Made by a program: the position numbers and the translations under genes. This document shows, one piece after another, positions 44,097 to 53,511 of a DNA stretch of 64,000 nucleotides (positions within the stretch are counted from its first letter, which is position 1; each line of letters starts with the position of its first letter). The notes under the pieces are model-generated. The model was not told where the DNA came from. It made no database searches and worked only from the letters and a program-made list of their open reading frames with translations. The DNA comes from Chitinophagaceae bacterium UBA4857 (GTDB lineage: Bacteria > Bacteroidota > Bacteroidia > Chitinophagales > Chitinophagaceae): NCBI GenBank assembly GCA_002399735.1, contig DHEF01000014.1:34855-98854 (forward strand). The letters run 5' to 3'.

Positions 44097-44939
44097 ATGA
44101 AGCATTTGTTTTTGTTGGCGCTAATTATTACACAACAAACTATTTTTTCCCAGTATTATTATCGTGATATTGTTACAACCGGCGAAAACAATGTTTATTT
44201 ATCTGCCTTATTTAATAATAAAGTAACCAATATTACCGCTACCGAATACAATAACCGCGGGCAAAAAAATACCGACTTAAACGACTGGCAGGAGATTAAT
44301 TATACCAACCGAATCATCAGGCAAACCACTCGTGACCGTCTTACCAAAGCTACTGTTTACAGCCGTTTTGACGATCAGTTTCGTTTAATTGACCTGGCCG
44401 ATACCTCCGGTGGTATTATTAATAACATAAAATATACCTACAACAATAAAAGCCAGTTAACCTACATTACCAAACATATTGTTGAACCCGGTTTAAACAC
44501 CAATCAAACGGAACAATATGTATGGAGTTATGCCAACGACGGATTGCCGGAAAAAATGTTGCGCATCATTAACCAATCCGATACTACTGAATACCGTTTT
44601 GCACGTGACGAAAAAGGTAATATAGGCCAAGAACAACAGTACCGTTTAAACCGTCCTTTTGGTCAGCCAATTTTTTATTACTACGATAACAAAAACCGAC
44701 TTACCGATATAGTACGTTACAATACCCGCTTAAAAATGGATATGGCTGAGTTAATGCTTGAATATGATGATCAAAATCGTGTTATTCAGAAAATTCAGGT
44801 ACTTAGCAGTATAACTAAAGATTATGTTATCTGGCGTTATATTTTTAACGATACGGGCTTAAAAACAAAAGAAGTTTTGTTTGATAAAAACAAGGATCAA
44901 ACAGGGCGTATTGATTTTCAATACCAGTTTGCACAGTAA
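44097..44939 (+). CDS. Secreted protein with RHS/YD-like repeats
   Basis: From the ATG at 44097 the product has 280 residues and a signal peptide (MKHLFLLALIITQQTIFSQ). The mature part is built of irregular YD-type repeats such as IKYTYNNKSQLTYI, FYYYDNKNRLTDIVRY and LEYDDQNRVIQKIQ, each a beta-hairpin. Such repeats form shells or fibres in RHS proteins. This one is too short for a toxin cage and has no C-terminal toxin domain. The location is the periplasm or cell surface. The function is unknown. It is a single gene followed closely by repeat R9. Confidence 0.7.
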   Translation: MKHLFLLALIITQQTIFSQYYYRDIVTTGENNVYLSALFNNKVTNITATEYNNRGQKNTDLNDWQEINYTNRIIRQTTRDRLTKATVYSRFDDQFRLIDLADTSGGIINNIKYTYNNKSQLTYITKHIVEPGLNTNQTEQYVWSYANDGLPEKMLRIINQSDTTEYRFARDEKGNIGQEQQYRLNRPFGQPIFYYYDNKNRLTDIVRYNTRLKMDMAELMLEYDDQNRVIQKIQVLSSITKDYVIWRYIFNDTGLKTKEVLFDKNKDQTGRIDFQYQFAQ

Positions 44940-44941
44940 AA

Positions 44942-45012
44942 TTATTTTTATGTTACCGGCTTTAGTTCCCTGAGCATCGTCCCTTGCGTCGCACTCTTGT
45001 GCACCTGTAACA
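44942..45012 (-). repeat. GACGCAA-family dispersed repeat, copy R9
   Basis: On the minus strand this copy reads GGTGCACAAGAGTGCGACGC, AAGGGACGATGCTCAGGGAA, CTAAAGCCGGTAACATAAAA. The A-rich end starts right behind the stop codon of the YD-repeat protein gene. It is close to R1 and R5 in sequence (GGGACGATG and CCGG..AACATAAAA). Confidence 0.8.
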
Positions 45013-45189
45013 TTACTCACCATTATGCAAGGCACACCCCTATTCATCGGCGGTACTACAGTAATTATATTCAGCATTTGACATGAGGTGTTTACAATTA
45101 ATGGTTAACGACCAATAATTGATCGCTTTTACTAACTATTGACTATTCATTTACCGACTTTCAGACTTTCCCACTCCCAAGTTCTCTCA

Positions 45190-45272
45190 GTTGATTAGCG
45201 AACGGAACGATGCAGTGTGCGACGCAACAGACGATGATAGTTGTGTTGCAGCCGATAAACCCAAATAAAAAA
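45190..45272 (+). repeat. GACGCAA-family dispersed repeat, copy R10
   Basis: The copy reads GTTGATTAGCGAACGGAACG, ATGCAGTGTGCGACGCAAC, AGACGATGATAGTTGTGTTG, and CAGCCGATAAACCCAAATAA. It carries the TTGATTAGCGAACGG upstream module rather than the hairpin module. It shares the 513-base gap 44940-45452 with R9. The remainder, 45013-45189, contains short repeated GACTTTC motifs and no gene. Confidence 0.8.
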
Positions 45273-45452
45273 CCACCATTTATAAATACTGTTTAATGTC
45301 TTAGGTCATTTCATAACAACCATTCCTGTATGCTTACAACCGTTGGCGCAAGTTTTGCTTTAAACATATAACGGGGTTATTTTAAATTTAACAATTAAAG
45401 GACCCAAGTTACCTGTATGCCTGTTACCTTCACGCCTTATTACAACAAAACC

Positions 45453-47768
45453 ATGAGCAAAATATCAGCATTTTTGCTATTGCTATGTATCAGTTACCAA
45501 GTACAAGCCCAGCAAAAATTCACCATTAGTGGTACTATTATTTCCAAAGCAAAAGGCGAAACTTTAATCGGAGCATCTATAAGCACCGGGCAGTTTGGCA
45601 CCAATAGCAACGAATACGGTTTTTATTCCCTCACCCTGCCACAAGGCAAATATGTAATTAGTTTTTCGGCCGTTGGTTTACAATCGCAGGAAAAAGAAAT
45701 ACTGGTTAATAAAGACATTAAACTAAACATCAGCCTGGGCGATGAAGTGAAAGACCTGGAAGATGTTGTTGTAACCGCTACCAGCCGTGGCCGCAGCCTT
45801 ACCAATGCGCAAATGGGTGTTGAACGTTTGTCCACCAAAGAAATAAAAAACATTCCGGTTTTATTTGGCGAACGTGACATTTTAAAAACCGTACAATTAT
45901 TACCAGGTATTAAATCGGCCGGTGATGGTAATAGTGGTTTTTTTGTACGTGGTGGTGCAGCCGATCAAAATTTAATTTTACTGGATGAGGCCCCTGTTTA
46001 TAATGCATCGCATTTACTGGGTTTCTTTTCCACCTTTAACTCCGATGCTATAAAAGACATGACGGTATACAAAGGTGCCATGCCGGCACAATATGGCGGC
46101 AGGTTATCATCGGTATTAGATATAAAGATGAACGATGGCAATAACCAGGATTTTAATGTGAGTGGCGGACTTGGCTTAATATCGGCCAAACTAAATGTTG
46201 AAGGACCTTTACAAAAGGATAAATCATCTTTTTTATTAACCGGCCGCAGAACTTATGCTGATATGTTTTTAAAACTATCAAGCGATTCGAATATAAATAA
46301 TAACAAACTTTTCTTTTACGACTTTAATGCAAAACTAAATTACCAGTTAGGCGAAAAAGATAAAATTTACCTATCAGGATATTTTGGTAAAGACGTATTG
46401 GGTGTAGGTGAAACATTTGGTTTAGACTGGGGCAATACTACTGCCACATTGAGATGGAATCATATTTACAATAGTAAACTTTTTTCTAACACTTCACTTA
46501 TATACAGCAACTATAACTACAACATTAATATAAGAAGCGGTGCTAATAAGTTTGATATTTTTTCACAGATAAAAGACTGGAATATTAAACACGAATTTCA
46601 ATGGTTTGCCGGTAATAAAAACAATGTCCGTATAGGACTTAATGCTATTTACCATAATATTTTACCGGGCAGGGTTACCGCTGATGCTAATTCGGGTATT
46701 AACTCATCAGCCTTACAAAACCGTCACTCCTGGGAAAATGCTTTGTACATAACCGATACCTGGAAAATTACACCTAAAGTAAATGTAACATACGGACTGC
46801 GTATGTCGGCATTCAGTATTTTAGGTAAAGGCGATTTTTATAATATAGATGCAGATGGAAATGTAACCGATACAATCAGTTACAAAAAAGGTGAGTTTGT
46901 AAAAACTTATTACAACCCGGAGCCACGGGTTGCTTTCAGCTATATCATTAATCCACGTACATCGGTTAAGGCATCGTATGTACGTAACACGCAAAGTTTG
47001 CATCTTATATCCAACTCTACCTCCTCCAATCCTACTGATAAATGGATAGCCAGTACCAACATTATTAAACCGGAAATATCCGATCAGGTATCCCTAGGTT
47101 ATTATCAGGATTTAATAAAAGGCAAACTGGAATTAACAGTTGAAGCTTATTATAAGGATATGAAAAACCAGATTGATTACCGTGATGGCGCAGATGTATT
47201 CAGTAACAGCGATGCTATTGAATCGCAGTTATTGTTCGGTAAAGGCCGTGCTTATGGTTTAGAATGGCTATTAAAAAAAACAAGCGGTAAGTTTACAGGC
47301 TGGTTAAGCTATACGCTATCAAAAACTGAAAAAAAGATTAACGGCATTAATAATAATGAATGGTACAATGCCCGCCAAGACCGTACACATGATGTAGCAT
47401 TGGTAGGCTCGTACCAGTTAAGTAAAAAATGGGTAGTATCTGCTACATGGGTTTATTATACCGGGGATGCGGTTACTTTTCCCGCAGGCAAGTACCGCAT
47501 AAACGATGAAACAATTTTTTATTACACCGAACGCAACGGTTATCGGATGCCCGATTATCACCGTTTAGATATTGGTGCTACCTGGACTTTAAAAGCCAAG
47601 AAAAACAGATTATCGGAATTAAGCTTTAGTTTATTTAATGCTTACGGAAGAGAAAATGCTTATACCATTAATTTCCGCGATAACGAAAACGATCCTACAA
47701 AAACCGAGGCCGTACAGTATGCGCTGTTTAAGTTTATTCCTTCCATTTCTTACAATTTCAAATTTTAA
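45453..47768 (+). CDS. TonB-dependent receptor paired with a DUF4249 lipoprotein
   Basis: From the ATG at 45453 the product has 771 residues and a signal peptide (MSKISAFLLLLCISYQVQAQ). An upstream start at 45417 would bury this signal. A carboxypeptidase-like domain (FTISGTIISKAKGETLIGAS) spans about residues 22-105. The plug follows with VRGGAADQNLILLDEAPVYN and VYKGAMPAQYGGRLSSVLDI, and then a short barrel of about 550 residues. The last strand ends ISYNFKF, a typical BAM signal. It is followed after 4 bases by a DUF4249 gene, a common pair thought to form one outer-membrane uptake or surface complex. The ligand is unknown. Confidence 0.92.
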   Translation: MSKISAFLLLLCISYQVQAQQKFTISGTIISKAKGETLIGASISTGQFGTNSNEYGFYSLTLPQGKYVISFSAVGLQSQEKEILVNKDIKLNISLGDEVKDLEDVVVTATSRGRSLTNAQMGVERLSTKEIKNIPVLFGERDILKTVQLLPGIKSAGDGNSGFFVRGGAADQNLILLDEAPVYNASHLLGFFSTFNSDAIKDMTVYKGAMPAQYGGRLSSVLDIKMNDGNNQDFNVSGGLGLISAKLNVEGPLQKDKSSFLLTGRRTYADMFLKLSSDSNINNNKLFFYDFNAKLNYQLGEKDKIYLSGYFGKDVLGVGETFGLDWGNTTATLRWNHIYNSKLFSNTSLIYSNYNYNINIRSGANKFDIFSQIKDWNIKHEFQWFAGNKNNVRIGLNAIYHNILPGRVTADANSGINSSALQNRHSWENALYITDTWKITPKVNVTYGLRMSAFSILGKGDFYNIDADGNVTDTISYKKGEFVKTYYNPEPRVAFSYIINPRTSVKASYVRNTQSLHLISNSTSSNPTDKWIASTNIIKPEISDQVSLGYYQDLIKGKLELTVEAYYKDMKNQIDYRDGADVFSNSDAIESQLLFGKGRAYGLEWLLKKTSGKFTGWLSYTLSKTEKKINGINNNEWYNARQDRTHDVALVGSYQLSKKWVVSATWVYYTGDAVTFPAGKYRINDETIFYYTERNGYRMPDYHRLDIGATWTLKAKKNRLSELSFSLFNAYGRENAYTINFRDNENDPTKTEAVQYALFKFIPSISYNFKF

Positions 47769-47772
47769 TACC

Positions 47773-48615
47773 ATGACTACAAAAACATATATATCAACAA
47801 CAAGAAAGTGGTCAAGTTATATAGCGGTATTAATGGGTATTATAACAATAACATCCTGCGAAAAAGTTATTGACCTTAACCTGAATAATGCAGAAAAAAG
47901 ATACGTAATAGAAGCTAATCTTACCAATAAACCCGGCGGTTGTATTGTACTATTAAGTCAGACTAAAGATTTTGATGAAGACAATACTTTTGAAGGCATT
48001 AGCGATGCTACTATTACCATAACAGAAAACGGCACAACTGTTATACCCTTAACCGAAACAGCTACCAAAGGGCAATATACTGCCCCTTCATTTGTAGCCA
48101 CAACAGGCAGAAGTTATGAACTAAAAGTAAATATTAATACAGCTTTATTCACCGCTACTTGTAAAATGGCGCAGATAGTTTTAATGGATAGCATTAATAC
48201 CAAAGATGAAACGCTGTTTGGACAAACCCGCAAGATGGTTACTGTATACCATCCGGACCCGCCTGGCTTGGGTAACAATTATCGCTACATACAATATTTT
48301 AACGGTTCTAAGATAAGCGGCAACCTTATACGTAACGATGATTACAGCGATGGCAGACATACAGAATCGCGGTTATTTTATTTTAGTGATGATGAAGATG
48401 AAAACGACCCAAAACTGGAAAGTGGTGACCATGTAAAAGTTGAGATGTTAAGTATAACACCCGAAATTTATAAATACTGGTTCAGCCTTGACCGTAGCTC
48501 CACCGGTGGCAGCGGACAAGCCACCCCATCAAACCCTGTAACGAATATTAAAGGTGGTGCATTGGGTTATTTTAGTGTGCACGGTATTGATACGAAGACG
48601 ATGATTGTTCCCTGA
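47773..48615 (+). CDS. DUF4249 family lipoprotein
   Basis: The long frame extends back into the receptor gene, but the ATG at 47773 gives the proper start: 280 residues with MTTKTYISTTRKWSSYIAVL and the lipobox ITSC. The mature part opens EKVIDLNLNNAEKRYVIEA, the typical DUF4249 beginning, with beta-sandwich strands such as SDATITITENGTTVIPL. It is likely a surface- or periplasm-facing lipoprotein partner of the upstream TonB receptor, by analogy with SusD. That analogy is inferred from constant gene pairing, not from fold identity. Confidence 0.9.
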   Translation: MTTKTYISTTRKWSSYIAVLMGIITITSCEKVIDLNLNNAEKRYVIEANLTNKPGGCIVLLSQTKDFDEDNTFEGISDATITITENGTTVIPLTETATKGQYTAPSFVATTGRSYELKVNINTALFTATCKMAQIVLMDSINTKDETLFGQTRKMVTVYHPDPPGLGNNYRYIQYFNGSKISGNLIRNDDYSDGRHTESRLFYFSDDEDENDPKLESGDHVKVEMLSITPEIYKYWFSLDRSSTGGSGQATPSNPVTNIKGGALGYFSVHGIDTKTMIVP

Positions 48616-49009
48616 TGTTAATTAAAAATTAGTAATGAATAATTAATAATTTTAGTAAGAAATATTTAGTTCCTCCTGAAGCATTTTGATTGCATATTGT
48701 ACAGGTTGCATTATTTATGTGAAATAGTTCGTAAGACGCAAGTATTTACAACATTGGCCACCTATAAAATGTTAACGACACAAGCCCCAAGGGATAACAT
48801 TGTACTAATAATATCACCACACGGGATTCTGCTACATTTACGATTTTTGCTATAATAATACCATGCCGTCGGGATTAAGAAAACAGTTTTGAATCTTACA
48901 GACACTTGTTGTTAAATACAAACCATAGCGAATTAACAAGAGAAACGCAGAGGCTTGCACATAGTTGAGTAAAGTTACCCACGACAAATGTCAGGGCTTA
49001 CGCAGGTTT
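48616..49009. other. About 390 bases without a recognisable gene
   Basis: The stretch begins with AT-rich repeats of the type AATTAGTAATGAATAATTAA and continues with mixed sequence. I find no ORF with coding character, no RNA gene and no clear terminator. Repeat R11 begins at its right end. Confidence 0.5.
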
Positions 49010-49118
49010 CTCCGATTAAAATACGGAGTACTGCTAATTGCTCAATAGCATTACTGCAGTACAAGTGTGCGACGCAACCAAAGTTCAATCAGGGCGGGGA
49101 CGATGACAAACAAAAAAT
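49010..49118 (+). repeat. GACGCAA-family dispersed repeat, copy R11
   Basis: The copy reads CTCCGATTAAAATACGGAG, TACTGCTAATTGCTCAATAG, CATTACTGCAGTACAAGTG, TGCGACGCAACCAAAGTTC, AATCAGGGCGGGGACGATGA and CAAACAAAAAA. GTACTGC and GCAGTAC form the second hairpin stem. Its A-rich end lies 10 bases from the stop codon of the convergent TonB receptor. It joins the hairpin module to the TTCAATCAGGG variant. Confidence 0.85.
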
Positions 49119-49128
49119 GTATTACTAA

Positions 49129-51999
49129 CTAAGGCCTGCCGCCACCACGACCGCCGCTGCCGGAATTACCACCACCACGGTTGCCGCCACCACCCTGCTG
49201 CATACCTTCGCCGCGTCTGCCTTGGTTGTTGGTATTACCACGACCACTACCGGTAAACTTTTGTAAGCGAAAGTTGAGGGTTAATAAAAAGTAGCGGGCT
49301 AAACGATTGGTCCGGCTATCTGTAGTAATATCGCCATTAATGGTACGACGTACATCAGTATTTTCATTCAACAAATCAAAGGCCTGAAAACGTACAGCTG
49401 CCATTTGTCTTTTCAGGAAACGATACTCTGCTGATAAATTTATAATTAACGGATTAGCATTGACGTTTCCTTGTAAACCGAAGTTCATCATCTTAGCAAC
49501 ATCGTAACCAAATATCCATTGCTTTTTAATAAAATTTTTCCCGCTTAATCCTAACTGTAATGTTTGGTTATCGCTAACACGCTTACCACCGGTATCATAT
49601 CGGGCAATAATTTGTTGGAAAGAGTAGTTTGCATTAGCTGACAAATCTATAATACCGGGCAAATCTAATCGAAAGCTGGTACGCGGCGACACACGCCAGG
49701 TATTACCATTATTACGCAGGTTATTTACAAAAGTTATATTGTTACTATAGTTAGCATTGGCACCAACGGTTAAAGAATATTTTTTGTTACTAAATGGTTT
49801 GGTATAAGCAGCATTGCCACCTAAATTATAAAAACCATTTGTATTCAGGTAAGAAGTAGTACGCCCTGTACCTTCTTTATTATTAACCCTGCTGGTAACA
49901 ATTTTATCCTGAGTTTGATCAAAGTTTAAGTTGGCAAACAATGAAGTACCAGCCTTCGCATCAAACTTGTTATAACTTAAACCAAACCTTGATGTAAACT
50001 CGGCCTGTAAATTAGGATTACCTACTGATACATTGTTCAGGTTTGAACTATCGTAAACGGGTTGTAATTGGTTAAAGCCCGGTTCACGGCTGGATCCATC
50101 GTAGGTTGCCGTTAAGCTATGACTACGGGCAAAATTGTACACAAACCTGGCAGTAGGTATCCAATTGAAGTTTTTATAATTTGTTTCAATTTCTTTACCA
50201 ATAGATTGACCAGTTAGTATACTTGGTTGTACAACCAACCCAACTGTATAATTGTATTTAGTTTCCCTGCCTTTAAAATTAATACCGGCCCTATGTGTTA
50301 CAAACTGGTAATTAAAATAATTGGTCTGGTCTGCATTAGGTGTGGCTTCGTTTGTAAGCGGATTAATATCATCTACCTCACGAATATTTTCGGTATTTGA
50401 ATTACTCCAGCGATAACTAAGCTCTAAAAAAGTTGTTTTTCTTTTATTCAACGGTTCGTTAAACGATAAACCTATATTGCTTGCGGTGTTTTTATTTTCG
50501 GTGTAAGAACTTTGTTGCTGAATGGTATCAAGCATGTTCACCACATTATTTAAAGAATCAAAAGTCACGTTATAATAATCACCATAGCTTTGGCGTGATT
50601 GTTCGCTATAAGAAACATTTAAACTTGTTGAAATATTCAGGCTTCTACCCTTTTTACGAAAGCTATGATGATACATTAAATTACCACCACCATTAGGCGA
50701 AGAAGAGTTACCTGAAGAATTAAATACATTATCTGTAGTATAATATCGCCACTGTGGCCTGTTTACCTGGCGTCTTATTTCCGACATACCATCACTTTCC
50801 GACGAAGAATTAGATATAGACAAATACGGGGTGAATTTAAAATAATTCATCGAATCCATACGATACTCAATATCTGCTGTAATACGGTGATTGTAACTTG
50901 AGTTATGACTATTGTTTTTACTAAGCGTATTTGAATTTCCATCAGGGTTTATTTCCTGGCGAAAAGTTTCACTTGCCATATTCATGTGCCTGGCCGAAAA
51001 ACTGTAACTACCGTTTACTGATAATTTGTTACCAATTTTTGTTCTGAAGTTTAGACCGGCCGATTGGGATAACGTAATACCATTCCCGCCACCACCCCCA
51101 CGGCTTTCACTACCAAAATTGCTGCCTCTTGCACCGCCTCCACGGCCGCCGCCGTTAAAATTAAACAGGTCAGCATTGGTGTTATTAATAGAACCTAAAA
51201 AGTTAATTTGCGTTTCATCTCTAAATAAATTGGCCGAAATACCACTACCAAAACGCCCCTTATCACCAGCCGAAACACTGGCATTGCCAAACATTCCCCG
51301 ATTTTTATTTTTTTGAATATTGATGTTAATGATTTTTTCCGGCTCACCTGTTTTAATACCCGTCAGGTTTGCTTCATCGCCATAGTCATCAATAATCTGA
51401 ATATTTTCAATTATATCGGCCGGTAAATTTTTAGTCGCCGTTTGTATGTCACCGCCAAAAAAATCTTTACCATTTACCCGCACTCTGGATACTGCTTTTC
51501 CCTGTGCAGTAATTGCACCGTCTTTCCCCACTTCCAAGCCAGGCATTTTTTTAATAGCATCTTCCACAGGTGCGCCTTCTTCTACTTTATATGCTTTTGC
51601 ATTATATTCAATTGTATCTTCTTTTACCACAATTGGCTGCACAGATGTTACTTCTACTCCCGGCAATAAAGCAATATCCATTTCCATTAAAACGGAATCC
51701 AGTTTAATCCCGTCATCGCCGATAACAATGGATGTAATTTTTTTTGTGTACGGAATATAACCCATCAGGTTAATCGTAATATCAATAGGAAAAACCGGTG
51801 TTATACTTAACTCCAGTTTTCCGTTCTTATCAGTAAAAGCAAATACGCTATCCTTTTCGTTGGCCACTTTAATAGTAGCACCTGCCAGGAGGGTTCCGGC
51901 CGAATCGATAACAACACCGGTAATATTCACCTTTTTTTGGGCCAATAGATTAACCGATAAAAGCAGGAGTGGAAGCAAAAATAGTTTGGTGGCTGACAA
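49129..51999 (-). CDS. TonB-dependent receptor (outer membrane beta-barrel family) with Gly-rich C-terminal tail
   Basis: The 956-residue product starts at TTG 51999 (MSATKLFLLPLLLLSVNLLA) with a signal peptide; no ATG lies upstream in frame before a stop. Residues about 23-110 are a carboxypeptidase-like domain (VNITGVVIDSAGTLLAGATI), and about 130-220 a plug-like domain (GAPVEDAIKKMPGLEVGKDG, then VNGKDFFGGDIQTATKNLPA). An OMP_b-brl_3-type barrel follows to about 915. A further 45 residues, almost only Gly, Arg, Asn and Gln (for example QQGGGGNRGGGNSGSGGRGG), follow the last strand. A second Gly-rich patch (NFNGGGRGGGARGSNFGS) lies near residue 280. The substrate is unknown. It is monocistronic. 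Confidence 0.88.
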   Translation of the reverse strand: MSATKLFLLPLLLLSVNLLAQKKVNITGVVIDSAGTLLAGATIKVANEKDSVFAFTDKNGKLELSITPVFPIDITINLMGYIPYTKKITSIVIGDDGIKLDSVLMEMDIALLPGVEVTSVQPIVVKEDTIEYNAKAYKVEEGAPVEDAIKKMPGLEVGKDGAITAQGKAVSRVRVNGKDFFGGDIQTATKNLPADIIENIQIIDDYGDEANLTGIKTGEPEKIININIQKNKNRGMFGNASVSAGDKGRFGSGISANLFRDETQINFLGSINNTNADLFNFNGGGRGGGARGSNFGSESRGGGGGNGITLSQSAGLNFRTKIGNKLSVNGSYSFSARHMNMASETFRQEINPDGNSNTLSKNNSHNSSYNHRITADIEYRMDSMNYFKFTPYLSISNSSSESDGMSEIRRQVNRPQWRYYTTDNVFNSSGNSSSPNGGGNLMYHHSFRKKGRSLNISTSLNVSYSEQSRQSYGDYYNVTFDSLNNVVNMLDTIQQQSSYTENKNTASNIGLSFNEPLNKRKTTFLELSYRWSNSNTENIREVDDINPLTNEATPNADQTNYFNYQFVTHRAGINFKGRETKYNYTVGLVVQPSILTGQSIGKEIETNYKNFNWIPTARFVYNFARSHSLTATYDGSSREPGFNQLQPVYDSSNLNNVSVGNPNLQAEFTSRFGLSYNKFDAKAGTSLFANLNFDQTQDKIVTSRVNNKEGTGRTTSYLNTNGFYNLGGNAAYTKPFSNKKYSLTVGANANYSNNITFVNNLRNNGNTWRVSPRTSFRLDLPGIIDLSANANYSFQQIIARYDTGGKRVSDNQTLQLGLSGKNFIKKQWIFGYDVAKMMNFGLQGNVNANPLIINLSAEYRFLKRQMAAVRFQAFDLLNENTDVRRTINGDITTDSRTNRLARYFLLTLNFRLQKFTGSGRGNTNNQGRRGEGMQQGGGGNRGGGNSGSGGRGGGRP

Positions 52000-52217
52000 A
52001 ATGTAAATTTTGGGTATTAGAAGCTGTTTATTGAAAATACTTTCACATAGACCATATATATGTTAAAAGGTTTAAACAAAAAATTAAACGCCTGCTACAA
52101 TATGAGTCATCATCTCAAAAGACAAACGATTGATAGCCTACTTAGGCATTAATTATACCCCAATTGTTAATGCATTGTAAAAATATTTTTTATAAAATCA
52201 TTTTCATTAACTTTACT

Positions 52218-52232
52218 CTACTAAATTAGTAG
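52218..52232. promoter_or_regulatory. Palindromic candidate operator before the JmjC/cupin gene
   Basis: CTACTAA-A-TTAGTAG is a perfect 7-base inverted repeat 20 bases before the start codon. It lies in an AT-rich region where the -7 box should be. It resembles binding sites of small dimeric repressors, but I cannot assign the protein. Confidence 0.4.
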
Positions 52233-52251
52233 ACTAATAAAATATATAGAT

Positions 52252-53115
52252 ATGCAGCTACTTCCCATCAACAGTATATCGGGTATTAGTAAAAAAGACT
52301 TTACCGAGCAGTACGTTAAAACAGGAACACCCGTTATTATAAAAGATTTTTTAAAAGACAGTCCGGCACTGGACTTATGGAACTACGATTATTTTAAACA
52401 ACATGCCGGCGATTTAATTGTATCGGTACATGGGCACGAAAATGCACACCCGGATAAAGTAGTAAGTGAGGCCGCTACAAAAATGAAGTTTTCCGAATAT
52501 CTTGATTATGTACAAGCCTGCCCTACAGAAGCCCGTCTGTTTTTGTTTAACCTGCTAACCGAAAAACCGGAGTTTAAAAAACAACTGGTTATAAACAGGG
52601 TTACCAATAATATTTTAACATCACTTCCCTTTATGTTTTTTGGAGGCCAGGGCTCCAGTACCCGCTATCATTTTGATATTGATATCAGCAATGTATTTTT
52701 ATCACAATTTGAAGGAGCAAAAAAAGTATGGTTGTTTCCACCTGAGCAATCAGACTTATTATACAAACTGCCTTATAATTTTCATGGCATTGCTGATCTA
52801 AAAAATCCTGACTATGAAAAATTTCCTGCACTGAAATACCTGCAAGGTTGGGAGTGTACTTTACACTTTGGCGACACTTTATTTATGCCTGCCCATTTCT
52901 GGCATTACATCCAGTACGAAACGCATGGTTATTCTGTTAGTCATCGTGCTTTATCAAGCTCGTACATACAACGCCTGCAAGGTGCCCGCAACTTATTGTT
53001 TATCCGTCGGTTTGATAACCTCATGCGTATTTGGCGTAAAGACAAATGGTTTAATTATAAAAAACAAATTGCTTTTGAAAGAGCCGAAAAAGCTATTAAA
53101 CGTTTTGAAGATTAA
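52252..53115 (+). CDS. Cupin-like/JmjC-type Fe(II)/2-oxoglutarate oxygenase
   Basis: This 287-residue cytoplasmic protein has the cupin-8/JmjC fold. VKTGTPVIIKDFLKDSPALD opens the domain, and RYHFDIDISNVFLSQFEGAK carries the His-x-Asp iron ligands followed by a VWLFPPEQS segment. FMPAHFWHYIQYE supplies the distal His. The Lys in QFEGAKKVWLF is the likely 2-oxoglutarate anchor. Members hydroxylate proteins (as FIH does) or small molecules; the target here is not known. The Arg/Lys-rich C-terminal 50 residues could contact a nucleic acid or ribosome, which is speculation. It is a single gene with a palindrome in its promoter. Confidence 0.87.
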   Translation: MQLLPINSISGISKKDFTEQYVKTGTPVIIKDFLKDSPALDLWNYDYFKQHAGDLIVSVHGHENAHPDKVVSEAATKMKFSEYLDYVQACPTEARLFLFNLLTEKPEFKKQLVINRVTNNILTSLPFMFFGGQGSSTRYHFDIDISNVFLSQFEGAKKVWLFPPEQSDLLYKLPYNFHGIADLKNPDYEKFPALKYLQGWECTLHFGDTLFMPAHFWHYIQYETHGYSVSHRALSSSYIQRLQGARNLLFIRRFDNLMRIWRKDKWFNYKKQIAFERAEKAIKRFED

Positions 53116-53152
53116 TTCATGTTGTAATTTCAATAAAATAGCGGATTTTTTG

Positions 53153-53175
53153 TCACCCTGAACTTGACGAAGGGT
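53153..53175 (+). repeat. Dispersed 23-nt imperfect palindrome, copy 2
   Basis: TCACCCTGAACTTGACGAAG followed by GGT differs at one position from the copy at 430-452. Related GTCAGGCTCAG and CTCAGCCTGAC fragments lie at 53208-53285, so this gap is a cluster of such short repeats. Confidence 0.6.
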
Positions 53176-53346
53176 TATGCAGTATAATAAAAATTCTTAG
53201 CTGGCATCGTCAGGCTCAGTCTGACAATGTTCTTGTCATTTTAAAGAATATAATCGGGCTTTTATTTATGTCTCAGCCTGACAATAATCAAACAGTTAAT
53301 CTTTGTTTTATTTTTCATGTTGTCAGCTACAGGAATACTAATCAAC

Positions 53347-53398
53347 TTTACTTGCGACGCTCCGTTCAACAGCGTATCGCTAATCAACATCGTGCTAT
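53347..53398 (-). repeat. GACGCAA-family dispersed repeat, copy R12 (degenerate)
   Basis: On the minus strand this copy reads CACGATGTTGATTAGCGATA, CGCTGTTGAACGGAGCGTC and GCAAGTAAAG. It has the TTGATTAGCG module and the GGAGCGTCGCAA form seen in R8. The A-rich end and the middle are not recognisable. Confidence 0.6.
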
Positions 53399-53443
53399 GC
53401 GAGGGCCGTTTGTTTTAGCATAAAAATAAATCATTACAATAAA

Positions 53444-53473
53444 AAAGCTAACCGGTAGGCACCGGTTAGCTTT
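53444..53473 (-). terminator. clpB terminator
   Basis: AAAGCTAACCGGT pairs perfectly with ACCGGTTAGCTTT around AGGC. On the minus strand it is followed by a run of T. It lies 39 bases after the clpB stop codon. Confidence 0.9.
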
Positions 53474-53511
53474 AATCATAATCATCACTCATTCACTATA
53501 AAAAAACAATC

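Noticed and set aside
47638..47772. Longer start for the DUF4249 gene overlapping the TonB receptor
   Set aside because: It would place the lipoprotein signal internally; the ATG at 47773 gives a correct lipobox position.
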